A stretch of 64,000 bases of DNA from Linderina pennispora (Eukaryota > Kickxellomycota > Kickxellomycetes > Kickxellales > Kickxellaceae): NCBI RefSeq assembly GCF_002104995.1, contig NW_024468250.1:1666257-1730256 (forward strand). Direction: 5' to 3'. Shown piece after piece: positions 1 to 12,974 of this stretch. A model generated the notes under the pieces. The model made no database searches. It saw only the letters and a list, made by a program, of their open reading frames with translations, and had not been told where the DNA came from. Position 1 is the stretch's first letter, and the number at the start of each line of letters is the position of its first letter. Both the position numbers and the translations under genes were made by a program.

Positions 1-1194
1 TTGCCCGCAGCCTCGTAGCGGGCAGTACGGCCCACACGGTGCAGGTATGTGTCGCAGTCCTCCGGGCAGTCTACCTGGACAACCCAGTCGACTGCTGGGA
101 AGTCGAGGCCACGCGAGGCAATGTCAGTGCAGAACATGACTGCCTTGTTCATCTTCATGAAGCGCTCAAAGATCTCGACGCGCTTCATCTGCTTCTGCTT
201 GCCGTGCAGATGCAGAAGCGGAGTGCCCGGCTGCAGCTTGCAGAACGTCTCGTAGACAAACCGCACCTGCTTGCCGCTGGACAGGAACACAATGATCTTG
301 CTCTTCAGGTGCGTTTTCAGGAACGAGTATAGCATGTCGAGCTTGTCGGGCAGATCCACCACCATATAGTACTGTGTCAGCTTGGACGGCGTGCTGAACT
401 TGTCCTTCTCATGCACCGACACGTACTCGGGCCGCTCCAGGCTCAGACGGGCCAGGTCCTTGACAGACTTTGTCTGGGTGGCCGAGAACAGCAGCGTCTG
501 GCGCTGGCGCGGCAGGTTGTCGATAATGGCGTTCATCGTCTTCTTGAAGCCCATGTCCAGAATGCGGTCCGCCTCGTCAAGCACCAGCACCTGCAAATTC
601 GAGCAGTCAAAGCCGGCGGTCTCGTCCATGTGCTGCAGCAGGCGGCCCGGGGTGCAGATCAGAATGTTCATCTTGGACAGGATCTCCTTCTCCTCGTCGA
701 CGCGCTTGCCGCCGATAACCAGGCCCGCCGAGAACCTGTGCTTGCGGCCAATCTTGCACAGCACCTCGAAAATCTGCATTGCCAGCTCGCGCGTCGGCGA
801 AATCACCAGCGCACCGAGCCCGTCGAGGCTCGTCCACCGCGCCCGGTACAGGTTCTCGAGGATCGGAATCAGGAACGCCAGCGTTTTGCCGGATCCTGTT
901 TTGGCCGCGCCCAGCACATCGCGCTTGGCCAGGGCGTACGGAAGCGCCTTGCGCTGGATCTCAGTCATCTCGAGGAAGTTTGATTTGCTCAGGCCCTGCA
1001 TTGTGCAAGGCGAGATGGGCAGGTCGCTGAAGACATTGAAGTCCCAGCTCGTGGCGGGCGTGCTCGCGATCTCCAGGGCGCGCTGACCCAGCTGCTCGAT
1101 CGCCTTGACTTCGGCGCTGCGGCGCTGCTTGCGCAGTTGTGTCGTGCCGATGGTCTCGGGCTTCGGCTCCTTTTTGCGACCCCTGTTTCGGCAT
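1..1194 (-). CDS. DBP4: DEAD-box ATP-dependent RNA helicase Dbp4/DDX10 (partial, C-terminus beyond left edge)
   Basis: Nucleolar helicase needed for 18S rRNA processing (U14 snoRNA release) in the family. The reverse strand reads through the Q motif, Walker A (AAKTGSGKT), PTRELA, DEAD ([12 protein letters not shown]), SAT and the C-terminal HRVGRTAR block. The segment [10 protein letters not shown] followed by [17 protein letters not shown] is typical of the Dbp4/DDX10 branch. The best ATG is at 1194 and gives a basic N-terminus (MPKQGRKKE) only if one surplus base is discounted in the CCCC run at 1180-1183; as written, that ATG is one frame off the helicase frame. The gene runs off the left edge within the helicase C-terminal domain, so the Dbp4-specific extension is not seen. 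It is divergent from PHB2 across about 270 bp. Confidence 0.93.
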
Positions 1195-1460
1195 AGTTGT
1201 GGTGTAGTAATGTGGAATTAAATGAGCTGTGGTGGGAGAAGAACAGGCGAACATTATGCGCAGACAGCATTAGCGCTGGTTGTTGACCAGGTTTTTTTTT
1301 CTGTCGGTGATCAGATGCCGGATCACCGGATCTATGATGGGCACCGAAATGCGCGATGCTTACGACAAGTCTGGTCGTGCACCGCTGCCGACGAATTGCT
1401 TTTTCCAAGGCTACCTTATTTTTCCCATTTGACCTTTATAAAAATCCAGAGCTGATCACA
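1195..1460. promoter_or_regulatory. DBP4/PHB2 divergent intergenic region
   Basis: This 266-bp spacer must hold both promoters. A T-rich stretch and TATAAAAAT at 1437-1445 lie just upstream of the PHB2 ATG at 1461. That is too close for a classical TATA box unless the 5' UTR is very short. No other site is evident. Confidence 0.35.
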
Positions 1461-2387
1461 ATGAGCGGTTGGAACGATCCCCAGCGTCAGGCCCAGCAGG
1501 CCTTCCAGCAATTTCAGCGCATGTTTGCCAACGGCGGTCGCGGCGGCGGTGCCCCCAAGGGAGCAATTGGCGCGACCGGACTGCTTATCGGAGCGGGTAT
1601 TTTGGCGTGGGGCGTGAACGCCGGTCTGTACAACGTCGACGGAGGCCACCGGGCTATCAAGTACTCGCGTGTGTCGGGAGTGCAGCAGGAGATCTACTCC
1701 GAGGGCACGCACATCCGGATCCCGTGGCTGGAGACGCCGATTGTGTACGACGTGCGCGCGAAGCCGACGAGCATCCAGTCGCTGACAGGCACCAAGGACC
1801 TGCAGATGGTGAACATTGTGTGCCGTGTGCTGTCGCGGCCGGACCAGGCGGCGCTGCCGGAGATCTACCGCACGCTGGGCACTGACTACGACGAGCGTGT
1901 GCTGCCGTCGATTATCAACGAGGTGCTGAAGAGCGTGGTGGCTCAGTTCAATGCGTCGCAGCTCATCACCCAGCGCGACCGTGTGAGCCGTCTGATCCGC
2001 GAGCAGCTGATGCGCCGTGCGCTGCGGTTCAACATTGTCCTGGACGACGTGTCACTGACGCACATTACCTTCAGCCCTGAGTTTGCGTCGGCCGTCGAGG
2101 CGAAGCAGATTGCGCAGCAGGATGCCCAGCGCGCAGCGTTTATTGTCGACCGAGCCCGCCAGGAGAAGCAGAGCACGATTGTCAGGGCTGATGGTGAGGC
2201 GCGGTCTGCCGAGCTCATTGGCGAGGCTATCAAGAACCAGCCGGGCTTCCTGGAGCTCCGCCGCATCGAGACTGCTCGCGAGATTGCCAACATCCTGCAA
2301 AAGTCGGGCAACCGCCTGGTGCTCGATGCCAGCTCTCTGCTGCTCAATGTGGCCGAGCCGTCGGCCGTGGAGAACCCGAGACGATGA
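1461..2387 (+). CDS. PHB2: Prohibitin-2, mitochondrial inner-membrane scaffold subunit
   Basis: Prohibitins form a ring complex with Phb1 in the mitochondrial inner membrane, where they chaperone respiratory-chain subunits and stabilise m-AAA protease. The 308-residue frame (yeast Phb2 is about 310) has a Gly-rich N-terminus, one hydrophobic segment near residues 36-55 (ATGLLIGAGILAWGV), the SPFH/band-7 domain (residues about 60-220, with GTHIRIPWLETPIVYDVRAK) and a C-terminal coiled coil. Residues such as LLLNVAEP near the end favour Phb2 over Phb1. The ATG at 1461 gives the family-typical start; an open frame upstream to about 1356 is shadow. The frame is uninterrupted. Confidence 0.96.
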   Translation: MSGWNDPQRQAQQAFQQFQRMFANGGRGGGAPKGAIGATGLLIGAGILAWGVNAGLYNVDGGHRAIKYSRVSGVQQEIYSEGTHIRIPWLETPIVYDVRAKPTSIQSLTGTKDLQMVNIVCRVLSRPDQAALPEIYRTLGTDYDERVLPSIINEVLKSVVAQFNASQLITQRDRVSRLIREQLMRRALRFNIVLDDVSLTHITFSPEFASAVEAKQIAQQDAQRAAFIVDRARQEKQSTIVRADGEARSAELIGEAIKNQPGFLELRRIETAREIANILQKSGNRLVLDASSLLLNVAEPSAVENPRR

Positions 2388-2568
2388 ATAGCAGTGAATA
2401 AACGCCTTATCAATAGCACTCACGTGATTTAGCGCAAACGTCATCCGCCAAGCCCAACACCCTCCCCTGAACCAACATGGGCCTAGACAGGCAAGCACAT
2501 TCGACTCTTTTTTGTTGCTACTGCTCTATCAAACTCCAAGTTTCAATCGCAACACGGAATTCGCAGAA

Positions 2569-3104
2569 ATGGACTACTTTGAAGCACTGAAGGCGTCGGA
2601 GCGGGTCAGCGACCCGCAGTTCCACGCGCACTCGCCTGTGCCGCCGCCGCGGGGCAACAACGTCGGCGAGATAATAAAGTACATCAAGGCGACGTGCGAC
2701 GACCTGTACTTTAGCAGCGAGAGCGACGAGCCGGTGGAGCTATTCCAGCTGTCGGCCACGGGTCTGCAAAGCATGGAGGCCGACTTGGACAAGCTGATGC
2801 TGCCGAGCGCGCACGACTTTGCAGTGTTTGTAGCTGGCGAGCGCAGCCTGGAGGAGGAGGGGTTTGTGTGTGAGCGGCATCCAATTCGACATGTTCTTTG
2901 GCCAGCTGCGGAAGCACCAGGTCAACGAGCGGCAGAAGCGGCTGGCGGCGTCGTTGGAGGAGACGTTCAAGAAGGAGACGAGTGGGCCGGGGTGCGCAGG
3001 GGGCGTATTACCGTGTGGGCATTCCGCCAAACATCGAGGTGTACGTGGTGATGCTGATCGACGGACAGGTGGTCGGGCTCAAGACTCTGTCGATTGAGAC
3101 GTAG
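2569..3104 (+). CDS. Nuclease A inhibitor (NuiA)-like protein, two frameshifts
   Basis: The three frames read in order give a protein of about 177 residues. It contains a helical region with DLYFSSESDEPVE, a middle segment (GIQFDMFFGQLRK) and a C-terminal strand block ending IEVYVVMLIDGQ, GLKTLSIET. The spacing (L-x-SESD-P at the start, VGLKT--VET at the end) resembles the NuiA family (PF07924), first known as an inhibitor of Anabaena DNA/RNA non-specific nuclease and also found in fungi. The frame moves by +1 near 2855-2870 and again near 2985-3003 beside G runs; two surplus bases explain both. The function in this fungus is unknown and the family call is from memory of motif layout. Confidence 0.55.
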
Positions 3105-5665
<2,561 letters not shown>

Positions 5666-5789
5666 TTTTCGATTTCCTTGTCTCGCTTCTTTCCTCAATG
5701 AGCTGTATAAATCTTTTCCTTCACCTAATCTACATGGACTGATACATGTGGTCCGCCTCTTCAAGCTACTCCTTGGCGCTTCCTCAGAA

Positions 5790-6873
5790 CTAATCGGCAG
5801 TCACGTTCCAGGATTGGCTGGTCCACTGATGATAAAGTGCCTGCTCTCCATTTTCTTTGGGATATCCACGTCCATCCAATACGCTCAGTCCTAGGTGGGT
5901 ATAATCGTCGGGCAGATACCAATCGTAATCTTTAAGCATATTAGGGAGTATGGTCAGCATAAGCAGGCTGGTTGTCCAGACAAGTGAACTGGACGTTGTG
6001 TCTGTCCCGGCTTCCAGCATCAGCATGCTTTCAACTTGGACTTCGGTTTTGTTCACTCTAACGCTTGGCTCCGGGTCTTCAGCGTCGAGGAAGGCCTGGA
6101 GCAGATCAGTTGGCTTCTCTGTTCCGTCTGCCAGCAGAGCACGGCGCTTGTCGATGGTATCCTTGGCAAATCGGGAGACGGCTGTAAAACTCTTCTCCAA
6201 CTGTTGCATCAGAAGCGAGAATGGAAAAACTTGATAACTGGCAGCGATGCCCTGCAAGCATGCAGTGTCACTGTATCTGTGATCTGGTGGAGCAGTGTAT
6301 TGTCGTTATTTTTGAGACCGCTGAACTCTTGCCCGCAAACAAGCAAGCCGATTATGTCGAGTGTTGCCAGAATATAGTCGATTTTGTAGCTGATTTCTGT
6401 GCGCCCTATGCTGCTGGCCACAATCTGTGCATCCCATTTCTCCTTGAGTGCCAAATATCCATACTTTAGAATATTTGGCTCCATCTTCTGCAAGTACCCC
6501 AGATTGAAATAGGGCCCAACCTGACGCTTTCGCATGCTGACAAAGTTTGCATTGCTCGAACTGACAGTATTCTCTTTCCCAAACAAGTGGAAAGCATCAC
6601 AGAAATCGGGTTTGCGAAAAGCATAGGTGCTTAGAGCCGACTTCAAATCAGAAAGGCTCGACAGAGATCGGCATTTGGTCCACATACATAGAGGTCGCCA
6701 TATCTTTCATAGTATTCCAGTGCATATTTATTCATCTTTCCAGACAGACCAACACACCCTAATCGTATTTTCGTCAGACGGGCAAGCAAGGGTCCAGGGA
6801 TGCTGCGGAGGTGAAATGTATAGTACATAAGACACCTTGTACAGTACCAGGACAGCAGCTGCAGCCAGCACAT
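5790..6873 (-). pseudogene. Cytochrome P450 pseudogene lacking the K-helix/heme region
   Basis: Three reverse-strand frames join into a fungal P450. There is a hydrophobic N-terminus followed by RSIPGPLLARLTK, a middle region (DAFHLFGKENTVSS; YILATLDIIGLLVCG, C/E-helix-like) and the I-helix oxygen-binding motif EAGTDTTS near 5990-6015. After the I-helix the frame passes within about 12 residues into a normal extreme C-terminal tail (DYDWYLPDDYTHLG) and stops at 5790. The ExxR of helix K, the PERF region and the Cys heme-ligand loop, normally about 150 residues, are absent, so the product cannot bind heme. Two further frameshifts occur near 6240 and 6660. The internal deletion is real decay, unlike the one-base slips elsewhere. 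It converges on MET3. Confidence 0.8.
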
Positions 6874-7389
6874 TGGCGAGTTTAGCAGAGTTATAGAGAA
6901 ATGTATACCTCTTTCAAATCAGGTACCTGAAAATCACCAAAATGCATCATTATAGATATTAGTGAAGAGCATTAGCAAGAAAATGTATGTTTGTGCCCGC
7001 CTCCAACTGATCATGAATATAAAGAAATGCATATAGTCATTTGTAGTTAATATACTATTAGTGGCGCATATTGCTGACTGCTGGTTTAAAACAGTGAGGT
7101 GTATATATCATTTATTGTACTCAGTAGATATGTGCTATATGCTATAGCAGAATGAAGCAAGTGGTTTTAGCAATTCATTTTTAACGTATTTTCCTTATAA
7201 ACACATCTTTCTTTAGGGTAAAACAAGATGTACTTCGAAAGCAAAAGCTCACGAGCTGTTGCAGGAGACTGTTTGTTCCAGCATTTCACATTTGAGATAA
7301 TACAAAATCAACTGCTCTTCCTACCAATCATCGAAATTTCTATGCATCAAAGTCGGCCATGTCTGTCGCTGTCAAAGCAGATATGTTTT
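6874..7389. other. AT-rich region with no recognised gene
   Basis: About 500 bp of AT-rich sequence with only short open frames; no domain, repeat or RNA gene recognised. Confidence 0.5.
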
Positions 7390-8110
7390 CTAACCATACT
7401 AACTTGTGATTCAAATCCATATGATTTTAGGAACCATGGATCAAGACCTTTAGGCCACAATGGCCAGCCATACTATTCCAGGCAGCTGGCGCATCTACTA
7501 GATGGCACCCACCCTTTCACCTGTGATCCCTCCTTCCATATAGCATATTTCATACGTTCAATATACGTCATGGAAAGGTGCTGGAGTAACATATTCTAGA
7601 CAGTTGTAGGAGGCAGTATATCTAAGTGTATCGTATCAAGACACAACATAACTTTCGCAAGAATCTCTTTATCATGCTTACTGCTAATCTTGCCAACTTC
7701 AAGTCGACTGGTGAACTTGAAGATACATGCTGGAAGCAAGATGTGATGTGCGGCATGTGAAATGAGGGAAAGTCAAACCTATTGACTCTCAGTATCATGA
7801 GTTGTGAATTAACCGGTGGCATCTTATTTTCCTAGGAACTCCTATGATTTTGGCTGTTGTGTCTCAGGTACGATACACCTGGATAGACAGCTTCTTGCAG
7901 CTGTCTGGGATACGTTTACTCTCTAAGCACCCTTCCACGACCTATATTGAATATATGCAATATGCTATATGAAAGAAGGAAGGAGGGATTGTCAGGCGAA
8001 AAGGGTGGGTGCTCGTCTGAGTGGTGGCACTAGTCGCCTGGAATAGTATGGAATGGCTATTGTGGTCTAAGGGTCTTGATTCATGGGTTCCTGAAATCAA
8101 GTGGATTTGG
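7390..8110. repeat. Diverged inverted duplication (two arms of about 265 bp, spacer about 185 bp)
   Basis: The plus strand at about 7400-7665 matches the reverse complement of about 7850-8110 over nearly its whole length. Shared landmarks include a TCCAAATCC-like start, CATACTATTCCAGGC, CACCCACCCTTT, CCCTCCTTCC, ATATAGCATAT and GTGTATCGTA followed by GAGACACAACA-like sequence. I estimate 75-80% identity by eye. The spacer (7666-7849) shows nothing recognisable. The outer end of the right arm runs into the F-box/LRR-like remnant, so the left arm may be an inverted copy of part of that pseudogene. It could be a fold-back element or a local inverted duplication. Confidence 0.75.
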
Positions 8111-8612
8111 AACCACAGGTAGATATCACAGATATGGTTGGAATATGCCACCACATCAAATATAGTTGCATTCTCTATTGGTGTGTCTTTGTATAAAGCG
8201 AGGGCATTTATACTATTAAATGGATAATGATATAAGCATATCTCCTTCCACTTCGGAAATGGTATTGGCGAGGAAACATATATCCGATCCTTTTGTAGAC
8301 TCATTTACATCAGGGTAATGCAGAACTTCAAGCGACCTTAGGTTTTCAAAAAACAACCGACCCATGGTGGCTGTGTCTGAAGATATGCCATGAATGCGCA
8401 ATGTCGGAATAAAACAACGCCAATCTCACTAGCGAAGGGGCATAAATCTTAGGGAGTCGCTCAGCACCCCTGCTGTTGATGGGAAGAATCAGGTTTGCGA
8501 GATATGAGGAGAAATATCTGCGATCAAATACTGGAAGCATAAAGTCTGATAAACTTGTTTGTGCTAAAAAGGTAAAAATTGAACATGCCACAAAGTGCCT
8601 CACATGAGGCAC
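8111..8612 (-). pseudogene. Fragment of an F-box/LRR-like protein gene
   Basis: Three overlapping reverse-strand frames carry leucine-rich-repeat-like strands: a block with LPKIYAPSLVRLALFYSD, then FENLRSLEVLHYPDVNEST, then FPKWKEICLYHYPF. This resembles the repeat style of the longer gene at 10849-12821. No start, F-box or single open frame is present and the frames change at about 8400 and 8300. I read it as a decayed member of an expanded F-box/LRR-like family. A lineage-specific unrelated protein remains possible. Confidence 0.4.
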
Positions 8613-8756
8613 ATGTGCTATAGAGTACTGAGAAGCTTATGACTGTCGCTCTCTAATTTACATCCCTTTTTCATCTGTTGAAGGTAGCCTATCATAATTG
8701 ATCTGCACTTCGGAAATAAATGGCAGAGACCAAATCGTTCGTATAGAAATATTGTA

Positions 8757-9809
8757 TTAAAAAGTACCATAGCTTGTCTGCTCCGAATGCTTGGCGATCA
8801 GCTCCTCGGTAAACTTCCACAGTTCCTCCTGCTCGTCAACACTACTGGCCGACGGGTGAGCATGGGTAGTTTGGCAGCGAACGAAATACTTGCCGGACAC
8901 ACCATTGACCTTGGGGGACAGGGCAAGGTAGATCGAAGTCAGCGCACCCTGAGTTGGGTTAATGAACAGAAGGTTCTGCAGACGCTGCCACAGGCCAATG
9001 TGTGCAAAAATGTTGGTGGAGATAAAGCCAGGGTGCAACGAGTTGGTTGTAACCTCGGTTCCCTCAAGCCTCCGTGCCAAAGCTGCCGTGAACATGACGT
9101 TTGAGAGTTTCGCATTGCAGTAAGCGAACAGACGGCTGTACGCACGCTTATCTTTGACCATCTCCTTGTCAAAGCGGGCATTGATGTAGCTGGCAATTGA
9201 CGAGATATTGATGATCCGCGCCGGCCCCGACCTCTTGATGACATCCAGAAGCTTGTTTGTCAGGAGAAAGTGCCCGACATGGTTGGTGCCGAATTGCATC
9301 TCGATACCCTCCACTGTGGTCATATATGGGCACATGAAAACGCCAGCGTTGTTGACCAGCAAGCTCAGCGACTGGTGACGTTTCTTGAACTCCCCAGCGA
9401 ACTTGCGAATCGACGCGAATGAAGCCAAATCTAGGACCATCAGCTCAAAGTTGTCGGTTCCAGTTTCCGCCTTGAGCCTGTTGACAGCCTCTTCGCCGAG
9501 CTTCGGGTTGCGGCACGCCAAAATGGTATGATAGCCAGCGCGGCCAATTGCCTTGGCGGTTTCGTAGCCGATTCCGGAATTTGCACCAGTAATGACGGCA
9601 GTTTTTCCATTTCCAGCCCCATTATCGAGGGCGTCTTTGACAATATCGTCGACCTGCTTCTGCGAGTTAACAAGGGCCTTAGAAAGGAACGCATAGATAA
9701 TGTCTATGAGGCTGCCCAGCGACCCACTTATCCAGATGAGTGGCCCAGCACGGATGAATGTGCGTATGGTCCAATATACAGCGCTGTTGGCAAAAGTAGT
9801 GATAAACAT
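8757..9809 (-). CDS. Short-chain dehydrogenase/reductase, retinol-dehydrogenase-like, membrane-anchored
   Basis: A 350-residue SDR. An N-terminal hydrophobic region (residues about 5-45) suggests an ER or lipid-droplet membrane anchor. It is followed by the Rossmann motif TGANSGIG, the acidic/basic cofactor region (ACRNP, favouring NADP), the NNAG strand, an active-site Ser (NISSIAS) and the catalytic pair in YCNAK. The C-terminal LHPG-x-I-x-T motif is also present. The layout matches the RDH11-14/WW-oxidoreductase branch that reduces retinoid-like or steroid-like carbonyls; the substrate here is unknown. The ATG at 9809 is preferred; the longer open frame begins at TTG. The gene is uninterrupted and neighbours the dead P450, possibly a former oxidative gene pair. 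Confidence 0.88.
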   Translation of the reverse strand: MFITTFANSAVYWTIRTFIRAGPLIWISGSLGSLIDIIYAFLSKALVNSQKQVDDIVKDALDNGAGNGKTAVITGANSGIGYETAKAIGRAGYHTILACRNPKLGEEAVNRLKAETGTDNFELMVLDLASFASIRKFAGEFKKRHQSLSLLVNNAGVFMCPYMTTVEGIEMQFGTNHVGHFLLTNKLLDVIKRSGPARIINISSIASYINARFDKEMVKDKRAYSRLFAYCNAKLSNVMFTAALARRLEGTEVTTNSLHPGFISTNIFAHIGLWQRLQNLLFINPTQGALTSIYLALSPKVNGVSGKYFVRCQTTHAHPSASSVDEQEELWKFTEELIAKHSEQTSYGTF

Positions 9810-10848
9810 TGGTCTGAGTTGGAAAGATAAGGCAAGAAACAAAGCGCGCCTTGGCTTCGTGAAAGAAGTTTGAAGAGAATCTTTAAAGGATTTTTGGCAG
9901 ATTTACCCATGTGAAACACACTTGCAGTCGCAAAATATTGCAGCATGAAAATCGGTTTGTTGTGGTTTTTGGCAGATTGAATCATATCTCTTCGTATGGT
10001 CTGGACCGAGTGGTAGGGTGCACAGGTCCTATGTGTGGAAGTAAAGGGAGTAGGTATACCTAATCACTCTACAATTGTGTTAGTCTTTCAAGGGAATACA
10101 TGTTCTCGAGCTTTATGGAAAAATGGGATGGGGTCCAAAAATGACTGAGGAGAAAAACGCGGGACTGGGTGGTCCAGAATGTCAAGCTTTTGTGGCCAGT
10201 TTGGTATGGTGGCTTTGAAATACGTCACCGTTTTGAGATCGGCAAATGGTTTCCACTGTATCGTCAGCTGCGCAGTTTCTTCTATGGGCCAGTGATTTCA
10301 AGTGTTTACTGATTATAGTGCTTTATAAAATACCCTACATTCAGGCGAACAAGACGGTGTTCCTGATACCACTTCACAGATGCCGGCTATAAAGAGTCAG
10401 ACAAATGGGTACTCTTGTCGCTCACAGCCCTTCTGTTCATGGATACATCATTTGATTCTCATTATGACACCAATCATAGATGCTGGAGTCGAATACAGAA
10501 CATGCTTTGTATGCGGGGCAGTGTTCCGTACAAGCAGTGATGTGATAGACTATATCCATGCAGTTGATAGAAACCAATACCTGCGGCGTTCTACTGGATC
10601 TGGCTGAGATATGTTTGACAGGACCTTTACAGGATACTGGAGTTGCCTGGTAGTATGGCAATTGAGAGAAATATTGATACCTGATAGTCAATCGGAAGTA
10701 TTTGTGCTGCTGCTTCTGCGGCAGGGAATTCCAGAAAATTGATCTGTACCACGAACATCTCCAAGACGCACAAAACTAACTGACAAAGTGACAATAAACA
10801 ACATATCTCACGATTGCATGTAAAGTAATATAGTAGTCTCTCCGCACT
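9810..10848. other. Intergenic region with no recognised gene
   Basis: About 1.04 kb between two leftward genes, so it should contain the SDR promoter and the 3' region of the F-box/LRR-like gene. Only short frames occur (for example 10380-10607), without domains or codon-usage support. Confidence 0.5.
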
Positions 10849-12821
10849 TTAGAGTAACTCTGCCTGGATGTCATTTGGCTTGAGTACGCAGATTTGCTCA
10901 ATTTGCGCGCTATAGAACTCTACGCTCCTGACAGTCAGGCACAGATACAGGAACATGGGTGTGGCGCGACATAGCTCTACCATATTTATATTATTGACAC
11001 ACCGGAATTCCAGCTCTGTAAGCCTCGGGCACAGCTGGCCATACTGTATCATACCACCAATCCCCTCCTTCACTGCATGCACATGCGACTTTAAAAGTCC
11101 AGATGCGGGTGGTCTGACACCACGCCCATGACTCCAAACAAATCGCTATCGTCAAATTCACTGCACATGCCCCTGCAGTGGCTATGCACAGGATAATCGT
11201 AGTGTAGCGTATTGCTGCGGTGCAAGCTCAGAGACAAATAGGCGATATCAGGGAGCGTTGAAACAACCTGGGTAATCTGCGCGACGGTGAGCTTGACGGC
11301 ATCCAGTTGCAATCTGTGCAAATACGGACTCAACATAGCTGTCGGCAGACGGTCGAGCGGTACCGACACAAAAAACGGCAGAGTGGCGGTGACGGCACTG
11401 CAGCTGAGCTTGCACTATGTCTGCAAGATCCTGTCAATAAAGTCATCGGAGAGAAACCGACCGCTCTGGATCTCGACCTTCTCCAGACACACAAATGGGC
11501 CGCATTTAAGGATCTCGTCGTGCAAAAAACTATGATGCATAAACAGCTGCACCGATATCGACAGTTTGCGCAATGTCCTCTGTGTGTCATGGAAAACCGC
11601 AGCTGTGGAAAAGGATAGGCGTCTGCGATTGAGCTGCTCGAGAACGGGAAGCACTGCAATGTTTGCATATGCACTAGTGCCGACAACATCGTTGATAGCG
11701 TGCAGTTTTGCGCCAATGGTCAATGTATGGACACGAGGGTATGTGACTGGATCGCCCGATTCATCGTAGACCATGGCAGAAAATGCACAGGTTCTCGTTG
11801 CCTCTAGGCGAATGCACTCGAGTGTCAGGGACTGGCAGCGGATCAGCTCACCGGGTGCCGGCGTACTATCTGCGCAACTAAAACTCACACTGGTGAGTTG
11901 CAGATCTCCAGTGGCTGCTAGCAATTCGCTGCGCGGACACAGCCCCATGTGCAAATTATAGACACCCTTCAACATCCAGTTGAATAGACTTGCCAACTGC
12001 ATTTCCCCTGGCAAGGACTTGCCGCACCGCGTCATATCCACAGACGCCGATTTGACACTGGGAAGGAGCCGATTAAGCTGCTCACAAAACGCCTCACCGC
12101 TGCTATTCTCCACCTGCCGCCGCTTCGGCCACGCAAGCTCCTCTTCAACCTCCAAATGCCTACCACGCTTCAATACATGGCCACCAGGGATCCTCAAAAG
12201 CTCTTTTAGAGCGCAGCCACTGAACATATCGCATATGCGCATATGCACATGTATTGACTGTACAGTGCCATCGAAGCCCAGTGCCGCGGCATCTTCCAGG
12301 GAGCGCAGGAGGGCGTGATGGCAGCACGAGCATGTCATACAGCGAGCGCAGTTGGTCTGGCACCAGGTCACATGTTAGTAGAGCTTGTTGAGGATTGTGT
12401 GGCGCCAGCTGCGGCAGACGTGGGAGAGGGAGAGAGTGCGTGAGAGCTCATGGCATGTGAGGCGCTGGGATGGATTGTACTTGGTTTTGGTGTAGGTGGC
12501 CGCATAGTGTACGATTTGCTCAATGACTAGGCGCAGGAGGGTCTGCACAGGTGGTGACATTTGGTGATAGAAGGTATGGAAACTAGCAGTGTGCGAGTGG
12601 AAGGAGAGAGGCAGAGGCTGTCGCTGCCTTGCTGGTTCTGTTTTCGCGGCTTCAAGGCTGCGACCAGATGATTTTCCCAATTCCCAATTCAGAACGGGTT
12701 TTGAAGCAATGATGTCATACAAAAGGCACAGACGCTCCGTCGTCAGCGCATCTCTGCAAAAAGAATCCAGCGTGATCGAGGTTTGTGGAAGGAGTAAGGC
12801 TTTTTGAAGAAATGTCTCCAT
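10849..12821 (-). CDS. F-box/leucine-rich-repeat-like protein, frameshifted
   Basis: The N-terminal part (to about 12375) holds an F-box-like stretch: helical segment [14 protein letters not shown], then [19 protein letters not shown], the usual L-S-VCR-W-R signature. Downstream frames carry irregular Leu-rich repeats, for example [26 protein letters not shown] and [15 protein letters not shown]. The total is about 650 residues if joined. The frame breaks near 12375, 12300, 11415 and 11090, so no single open frame covers it. F-box proteins recruit substrates to SCF ubiquitin ligases; large families with divergent LRRs occur in Kickxellales. The ATG at 12821 is a guess. It could be a pseudogene or an error-ridden functional gene. 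Confidence 0.6.
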
Positions 12822-12974
12822 GGGATGCAACTGTTATTCTCCAGGTAGACATCCCAGAAGTGCCCGGCCATAATGGCTCTTCCTCTTGCATATCCACTGG
12901 TATCCCAAATTGTGTATTTTTTTAAATGTCTGGTAAAATCCTTGCTCATTCACCTTTTCGCTTCAAAAACAATA

